Shown here: one piece after another, positions 6,613 through 11,744 of the stretch
Layout of the letters: every line of letters starts with the position of its first letter
Position numbering within the stretch: position 1 is the first letter of the stretch
Source: an uncultured Lachnospiraceae bacterium
GTDB lineage: Bacteria > Bacillota > Clostridia > Lachnospirales > Lachnospiraceae
Length of the DNA stretch: 11,744 bases
Assembly: GCA_934359535.1 (NCBI GenBank)
Contig: CAKRLN010000052.1
Coordinates: 1-11,744, forward strand
Reading direction: 5' to 3'
The notes under the pieces: model-generated
What the model was told of the DNA's origin: nothing
Database searches by the model: none
The model's input: only the letters and a program-made list of their open reading frames with translations
Made by a program: the position numbers and the translations under genes

Positions 6613-8537
6613 TATACGATCCTCTTAAATTTCTTTTCTATATCATATTTTGTCATTGAAATGATCGTTGGTCTTCCATGCGGGCAGTTGTATGGATTGT
6701 CCAGCGAAAGAAGCTCATCGATTAAAGCTTCCATTTCCGGAAGGCTTAACGAAGTATTTCCCTTAACGGCTGCCTTACACGACATGGAGGCAACCTTTTC
6801 CAATATCAGATCCGGAGTCTCTTTCCCAGACAGATTGGAAAAATCATCTAGCATTTCAATAAACAGATCCTTCATATCCAGATGGAACAGATTGGCAGGA
6901 ATCGCAGTTATCATATATTCCTTTCCGCCGAATGGTTCAACCACATAGCCAAGCTGTTCAATCTGTGGACGGAATTTTTCTAACATTTCCGATTCCTTTG
7001 CATCTAAGCTTAGCACGATCGGAGGGCTCACTGCCTGTGAGGTATATTCCTTCTTTTTCAAAGAAGCCATCGTTCTTTCATATAAGACTTTCTCATGTGC
7101 CGCATGCTGGTCAATAATAAAGAGCTTGTCTTCAAATTCGATCAGCCAGTAGGTTTTAAATAGCTGTCCAATGATCCGGTGTTGTTTTCTGGATTCTTCA
7201 GACAGGAATTCTTTGCTGATATCGCCTAATGTAAGTTCCTGATAGGAAGAAGCTGCATCTTTCTTTTGCAAAGTGGGCGGGCTCTTTTCCAATGCTGCTT
7301 CCTGCATGGATACGGTGTGCTCTTTTACTGGATGCGCCGGAAGAACCGGAACTGTAATTTTTCGTTCCTGTGGAAAACTTACATTTTCCCGGAGCACTGT
7401 GGCAGGGGAAAGCTCCTGCCGGATGTGGTTCTTTTTCTCCATCTGCTCTCTTCTGTTCTTTTCAAACGGCTCCGGAACAACCGGCTTTTGTACAGATGCT
7501 GGCTCTTTTTTTATTTTTTCTTCTGTAACCGGAACCTGTGGGATCATTTCTCTTCCCGATAATATGGCATGCAAGCCTTCATACAATTCCTTATAGATTT
7601 CTTCATTGTGTCCGAACCGAAGCTCCATTTTGGTTGGATGGACATTGACATCGAGAAGCTCTCCCGGAAAATCAAAGTATAACACGCAAAACGGATACTG
7701 ATGCTGCATCAGGAAGCTTTTATAGGCTTCCTCTATCGACTTTGCAATCAGAGAGCTTTTAATATATCTTCCATTAATGAAATAATTTTCATAGTTCCGG
7801 TTTCCCCGTGAAATCAGTGGTTTACCAATGAAGCCATGCAGTTGAAAGAGTTCTCCCCTAAGCTCGACTGGAAGGACTGCCGCTGTAATCTCCCTGCCAA
7901 AAATATGATAGATCAGATCTTTAACGCTTCCATTTCCGGATGTATGAAGCTTTGTCTGGTTATTGGTAATGTATTTAAAGGAAATATCCGGATGGGAAAG
8001 TGCAAGCCGTTCCATCATATCACTGATATAATTCCCTTCGGTTTTTGGGGTTTTTAAAAATTTACGCCGTGCCGGAGTGTTATAAAACAGATCCCGGATC
8101 AGAAACGTTGTTCCATTCGGGGCTCCGATTTCTTCATTTGCAGTTTCCCTGGAGCCTTCGATCAGATAACGTGTACCCGTCAGCTCGTCCTCTGTCTTTG
8201 TTATAAGCTCCACCCTTGCAATTGCCGCGATGCTTGATAACGCTTCTCCTCGGAAACCAAGGGATTTTACACACATTAAGTCTTCCACTTTTTTGATCTT
8301 ACTTGTAGAATGACGTAAAAAAGCAAGCGGAACCTGTGCATGTTCAATTCCACAGCCATTGTCGGTAATCCGGATGAAGGAGATCCCGCCTTCTTTAATT
8401 TCAACAGTAACCGCAGTAGCCCCTGCATCAATTGCATTTTCCACAAGCTCCTTTACAACAGAGCATGGGCGCTCAATAACCTCGCCTGCTGCAATTTTAT
8501 CAATTGTATCCTGACTAAGCAGTGTAATTTGTGGCAT
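6612..8537 (-). CDS. mutL: DNA mismatch repair protein MutL (endonuclease type)
   Basis: MutL (641 residues) couples mismatch recognition by MutS to strand incision and removal. The N-terminal GHL ATPase has AAGEVIERPCSVVKELVENA (16-35, catalytic Glu30 and Mg-binding Asn34), DNGCG (59-63), GFRGEAL (94-100) and FYNTPARRKFL (151-161). Residues about 325-450 are a Pro/Glu/Lys-rich linker. The C-terminal domain carries the metal endonuclease motif DQHAAHEKVLYE (476-487, matching DQHA-x2-E-x4-E), SCKAAVKG (586-593) and CPHGRPT (618-624), so it should nick DNA itself, as in bacteria without MutH. A QAVSPP segment (501-506) lies where the clamp-binding motif is expected, but it is only an approximate match. 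ATG at 8537 has AAAGGGGAG five bases upstream and lies 12 nt after mutS. The end overlaps miaA by one base. Confidence 0.98.
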   Translation of the reverse strand: MPQITLLSQDTIDKIAAGEVIERPCSVVKELVENAIDAGATAVTVEIKEGGISFIRITDNGCGIEHAQVPLAFLRHSTSKIKKVEDLMCVKSLGFRGEALSSIAAIARVELITKTEDELTGTRYLIEGSRETANEEIGAPNGTTFLIRDLFYNTPARRKFLKTPKTEGNYISDMMERLALSHPDISFKYITNNQTKLHTSGNGSVKDLIYHIFGREITAAVLPVELRGELFQLHGFIGKPLISRGNRNYENYFINGRYIKSSLIAKSIEEAYKSFLMQHQYPFCVLYFDFPGELLDVNVHPTKMELRFGHNEEIYKELYEGLHAILSGREMIPQVPVTEEKIKKEPASVQKPVVPEPFEKNRREQMEKKNHIRQELSPATVLRENVSFPQERKITVPVLPAHPVKEHTVSMQEAALEKSPPTLQKKDAASSYQELTLGDISKEFLSEESRKQHRIIGQLFKTYWLIEFEDKLFIIDQHAAHEKVLYERTMASLKKKEYTSQAVSPPIVLSLDAKESEMLEKFRPQIEQLGYVVEPFGGKEYMITAIPANLFHLDMKDLFIEMLDDFSNLSGKETPDLILEKVASMSCKAAVKGNTSLSLPEMEALIDELLSLDNPYNCPHGRPTIISMTKYDIEKKFKRIV

Positions 8538-8549
8538 ATGATCTCCCCT

Positions 8550-11201
8550 TTACCAGCGATTCTTCGCTTTATTCTGTAATTCGTATAATTTGTTTAAGGC
8601 TTCAAGCGGAGTCAGGTTTCCGATGTCGACACTTTTTAGTTCCTCAAGGATATCATCGTCAGAAACTGTATCAAATAAGGACATCTGTGCAAGATCGACT
8701 TCGTCAAGATGTTCCTTTTCCTTTTTCTTCCGCGGAGCTGTCTCTACGGCAATGCTTTTTACAACTTCAGTAATGTCATTTGCGGAAAGCTCCTCGACAA
8801 TTTCCTTTGCACGGTCAATGACCGATTCTGGAACACCGGCAAGCTTTGCAACCTGGATACCATAGCTTTTGTCTGCTCCACCCTTTACGATCTTACGCAG
8901 GAAGACAATATCATCCCCTTTTTCTTTTACAGCAATGCAATAATTATGTACATTATTTAATTTTCCTTCAAGCTCTGTCAGCTCATGGTAATGGGTTGCA
9001 AACAGTGTTTTTGCTCCAAGAAGCTTCGGATTACTAATATGCTCTACTACCGCCCAGGCAATACTTAATCCATCAAAGGTGCTTGTTCCACGGCCGATTT
9101 CGTCTAAGATCAGAAGGGAGTTCCCCGTTGCGTTCCGCAAAATGTTTGCAACCTCATTCATTTCAACCATAAAAGTACTCTGGCCGGAAGCAAGATCATC
9201 GGAAGCCCCGACTCTTGTAAAAATCCGGTCAACAATGCCAATATTTGCGGAAGCTGCCGGAACATAGCTTCCAATCTGTGCAAGCAGTACAATCAAAGCA
9301 GTCTGTCTCATATAAGTTGATTTTCCTGCCATATTTGGTCCGGTAATAATCGAGATTCTGTCGCTGCGATTGTCAAGATATGTATCATTTTCAATGAACA
9401 TATCATTGGAAATCATCTTTTCAACAACTGGATGGCGTCCGCCCTTGATATCAATTACCCCCTGCTCATTGATTTTCGGCCGGCAGTAATTATTCTGTTC
9501 TGCTACAACAGCAAGGGAGGCAAACGCATCAATTTTTGCAATGGCCTTTGCCGTTTTTTGAATTCTTGCGACATTTGCCGCAAGCTGATCCCGGACTTCG
9601 CGGAAAAGATCATATTCAAGGGCAACCAGTTTATCCTCCGAACCAAGGATCGTTTCCTCTAACTCTTTTAATTCTGGTGTAATATAGCGTTCTGCGTTAG
9701 TCAGTGTCTGTTTCCTTATATAATAATCCGGCACAAGATCTTTGAAAGAATTGGTAACTTCCAGGAAATAGCCGAAGACTTTGTTGTACCGGATCTTTAA
9801 ATTCTTAATTCCGGTTTTTTCACGTTCGCTTGCTTCGAGGTTTGCAAGCCAGGTTTTTCCTTCTGTTTTAGCCTTCCGGAGTTTGTCGACCTCTTCACTA
9901 TAACCATCCTTTATGATATCGCCATCACGCACCGATATTGGCGGTTCTTCAAGAATCGAATCATCGACTAGCTTATGGATATCGGAAAGACAATCGAATC
10001 CACTGCGGATTTCATCTGCCAGGCTGCCCTCCATATCATCAAGCAGTGTCCGGATGGATGGAAGCATTGCAAGGGAATTCCGGAATGCGATCAGATCCCT
10101 TGGATTTGCCGTCTGATAGGTGATCCTTGTGACAAGACGTTCCAGATCATAGATCGGATTCAGATATTCCCGGATCTCTTCTCGTGTGATCGCCTGCTTA
10201 TTTAAAGAAGTGATAAACTCCTGGCGTTTTAAGATCTCCTCCTTATCGATCAACGGCTGTTCCACACAGGCACGTAAAAAACGTGCCCCCATTGCAGTTT
10301 TGGTTTTATCCAGTACCCATAGCAGCGAGCCCCTTTTTTCCTTTTCGCGGAGTGTTTCCACAAGCTCAAGATTTCTTCTTGAGGAGCTGTCGATGATCAT
10401 ATATTTTCCAATGGAATACGGATGGATCTCTAAAATGTGTTCCAAAGAGTTCTTCTGTGTTTCATAAAGATATTTTAAAAGTGCTCCGGCAGCAATGACA
10501 CCACAGGCATAATCCGACAATCCAAGCCCTGCAAGTTGTTTTACATGGAAATGGGAAAGCAGGGTTTCTTTGGCGAGGTCATCTCCGAAATACCAGGAAT
10601 CCAGAGAAGACACTGCAATATGAAGCCGGTTCTTAAAATCCTCTACATCAATTCCGCTCATATAAAGTGCCTGATTACAAATCAACTCGGATGGAGCAAA
10701 ACGGTTCAACTCATCCAAGAGCTTTCTTGCAGAATTAACCTCTGTCACATTATATTCCCCGGTTGTTACATCGCAGGTCGCAATGCCGAATTTATCTTCT
10801 AAATAGACAATGCACATAATGAAATTGTTTTTTGTCTCATCCAAAGACTGCATATCAATATTCGTTCCCGGTGTGACAACGCGGATTACTTCCCGCTTTA
10901 CAATTCCTTTTGCAAGCTTTGGATCTTCTACCTGTTCACAGATTGCAACCTTATATCCCTTTGAGACAAGCCGGTTGATATAGCCATCTGCGGCATGAAA
11001 AGGAACTCCGCACATTGGCGCGCGTTCCTTTAATCCGCAGCTTTTTCCGGTCAGCGTCAGTTCTAATTCCTTTGACACCGTTTTTGCATCATCAAAAAAC
11101 ATTTCATAAAAATCACCAAGCCGGTAAAATAAAATACAATCCTTATAGTCTTCTTTTGTTTTCAGATAATGCTGCATCATTGGTGTTACTTCTTCAAGCA
11201 C
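8550..11201 (-). CDS. mutS: DNA mismatch repair protein MutS (MutS1)
   Basis: MutS (883 residues) recognises base mismatches and small loops and recruits MutL. The mismatch-reading motif is in GDFYEMF, with Phe31 and Glu33 entering the DNA groove. The connector, lever and clamp domains follow, and the ABC-type ATPase has Walker A GPNMAGKST (621-629), the signature region DDLASGQSTFMVEM (668-681), Walker B LLILDE (696-701) and THYHEL (736-741). A Lys/Glu-rich hinge (about 823-831) leads to QMSLFD (839-844), a canonical sliding-clamp binding motif, and a C-terminal tetramer/dimer segment. The start is GTG at 11201: GAGG lies 8 nt upstream, and the residues LEEVTPMMQ before the first internal Met match the conserved N-terminus of the family. 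The upstream FAD gene ends 32 nt away with no terminator between, so mutS may be co-transcribed with it. Confidence 0.99.
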   Translation of the reverse strand: MLEEVTPMMQHYLKTKEDYKDCILFYRLGDFYEMFFDDAKTVSKELELTLTGKSCGLKERAPMCGVPFHAADGYINRLVSKGYKVAICEQVEDPKLAKGIVKREVIRVVTPGTNIDMQSLDETKNNFIMCIVYLEDKFGIATCDVTTGEYNVTEVNSARKLLDELNRFAPSELICNQALYMSGIDVEDFKNRLHIAVSSLDSWYFGDDLAKETLLSHFHVKQLAGLGLSDYACGVIAAGALLKYLYETQKNSLEHILEIHPYSIGKYMIIDSSSRRNLELVETLREKEKRGSLLWVLDKTKTAMGARFLRACVEQPLIDKEEILKRQEFITSLNKQAITREEIREYLNPIYDLERLVTRITYQTANPRDLIAFRNSLAMLPSIRTLLDDMEGSLADEIRSGFDCLSDIHKLVDDSILEEPPISVRDGDIIKDGYSEEVDKLRKAKTEGKTWLANLEASEREKTGIKNLKIRYNKVFGYFLEVTNSFKDLVPDYYIRKQTLTNAERYITPELKELEETILGSEDKLVALEYDLFREVRDQLAANVARIQKTAKAIAKIDAFASLAVVAEQNNYCRPKINEQGVIDIKGGRHPVVEKMISNDMFIENDTYLDNRSDRISIITGPNMAGKSTYMRQTALIVLLAQIGSYVPAASANIGIVDRIFTRVGASDDLASGQSTFMVEMNEVANILRNATGNSLLILDEIGRGTSTFDGLSIAWAVVEHISNPKLLGAKTLFATHYHELTELEGKLNNVHNYCIAVKEKGDDIVFLRKIVKGGADKSYGIQVAKLAGVPESVIDRAKEIVEELSANDITEVVKSIAVETAPRKKKEKEHLDEVDLAQMSLFDTVSDDDILEELKSVDIGNLTPLEALNKLYELQNKAKNRW

Positions 11202-11233
11202 GTTTTTATCCTCTCTGTCTTATTAAAGTTTTA

Positions 11234-11743
11234 TTATGAATTCTGTTTATATTTCTGAATGACTGCCTCTGCAACTTTAATTCCATCGATTGCAGCAGAC
11301 ATAATTCCTCCAGCATATCCAGCCCCTTCTCCACACGGATAAAGTCCTTTTATGCTGCTTTCAAGCGTCTGCCCACGGATAATCCGAAGCGGGGATGAGG
11401 TTCGTGTTTCCATCCCGGATAAAATGGCATCGTTTCGGTCAAAGCCTGGTATGATATGTGAAAAATGCTTCATTCCTGCAATAAAGCTCTGCTCCATATC
11501 AAAAGACAAAAGTCCCCTCAGATTGGAAAATACCGCCTCTCCCTTTGTCTCCGATGAAAATGCTCCATAGGAATCAGAAGCCCGGTTTGTTTTATAGTCA
11601 TAAAACAGCTGCTGTGGAATTTTTCCCCCGGCAAGCTCATATACTTTTTTTTCCAGCATTTGCTGATAGCGCATTCCAGCCAGTGCATCCGATGCCCCAT
11701 AGTCTTCCGGAGTTACAGAAACAATGATCGCACTGTTTGCATT
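11234..11743 (-). CDS. FAD-dependent protein (COG2509-like), C-terminal part, cut by the window edge
   Basis: The frame is open from the right edge of the window to the TAA at 11234, giving the last 169 residues of a larger flavoprotein. An internal Met at 11674 is not the start, because the frame continues upstream through NANSAIIVSVTPEDYG. Seen: a conserved FETR-like segment METRTSSPLRI (about residues 114-124 of the visible part) and the C-terminal FAD-contact signature GLYPCGEGAGYAGGIMSAA (about 136-154). Together with the PEDYG motif these match the uncharacterised FAD-dependent dehydrogenase family COG2509. The N-terminal Rossmann GxGxxG motif should lie outside the window. Substrate and pathway are unknown. 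It precedes mutS by 32 nt on the same strand, where many clostridia have miaB. I am confident of the family and not of any function. Confidence 0.88.
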   Translation of the reverse strand, partial: NANSAIIVSVTPEDYGASDALAGMRYQQMLEKKVYELAGGKIPQQLFYDYKTNRASDSYGAFSSETKGEAVFSNLRGLLSFDMEQSFIAGMKHFSHIIPGFDRNDAILSGMETRTSSPLRIIRGQTLESSIKGLYPCGEGAGYAGGIMSAAIDGIKVAEAVIQKYKQNS

Positions 11744-11744
11744 C

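Noticed and set aside
7266-7596. Two plus-strand open frames opposite the MutL linker
   Set aside because: The linker codes for a low-complexity Pro/Glu/Lys-rich segment, and such codon bias tends to leave antisense frames open. The translated products look random and Cys/Phe/Ser-rich.
11234-11674. A complete 146-residue protein starting at the ATG at 11674
   Set aside because: The frame stays open to the right edge of the window, and the upstream residues (SAIIVSVTPEDYG) belong to the same flavoprotein family, so this is an internal Met.
1-11744. A novel defence, mobile or biosynthetic system
   Set aside because: Every large open region is accounted for by conserved housekeeping genes in familiar order. 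No repeat array, transposase, integrase, tRNA, attachment site or unexplained gap was seen on either strand.

Overview
The window reads as a chromosomal housekeeping region of a low-to-moderate GC Bacillota, most likely a clostridial gut-type organism of or near Lachnospiraceae. The clues are the gene order, strong AGGAG-type ribosome binding sites with some TTG and GTG starts, an endonuclease-type MutL, and an MreB variant that resembles, from memory, the form in Lachnospiraceae. The genus cannot be fixed from the sequence alone. All ten genes lie on the minus strand and are packed tightly, so transcription runs from high to low coordinates. Both ends of the window cut through a gene.

Right part (11743 down to 4370), a repair and tRNA-modification block: the 3' end of an uncharacterised FAD-dependent protein (COG2509 type), then mutS, mutL, miaA and a PLP enzyme of the methionine gamma-lyase / 'aluminium resistance' (YnbB) family. 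The gaps are 32 and 12 nt, then a TAATG overlap and an ATGA overlap, which suggests one operon with translational coupling at its end. MutS and MutL are a complete methyl-independent mismatch repair pair: MutS has a beta-clamp motif and MutL has the metal endonuclease motif. No hfq lies between miaA and the PLP gene.

The only spacer of any size (4277-4369, 93 nt) separates this block from the next. It holds a perfect 6-bp inverted repeat with a 6-nt loop, beside a candidate extended -10 promoter for the next block. I see no convincing terminator.

Left part (4276 down to 1), a cell-shape block: radC, mreB, mreC, mreD and the 5' 363 codons of a class B penicillin-binding protein (PBP2, mrdA). 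This is the elongasome set: a cytoplasmic actin-like filament, two membrane adaptors and the transpeptidase that cross-links lateral wall peptidoglycan. The mrdA gene has no ATG at its likely start; it appears to begin with TTG inside the end of mreD.

I found no mobile element, CRISPR array, RNA gene, toxin-antitoxin or defence system, and nothing that looks like an undescribed system. The points worth a second look are modest: the divergent nucleotide-site motifs of this MreB, the TTG start with an A7 run at the mreD/mrdA junction, the dyad upstream of radC, and two conserved proteins of unclear function (the YnbB-like PLP enzyme and the FAD protein).
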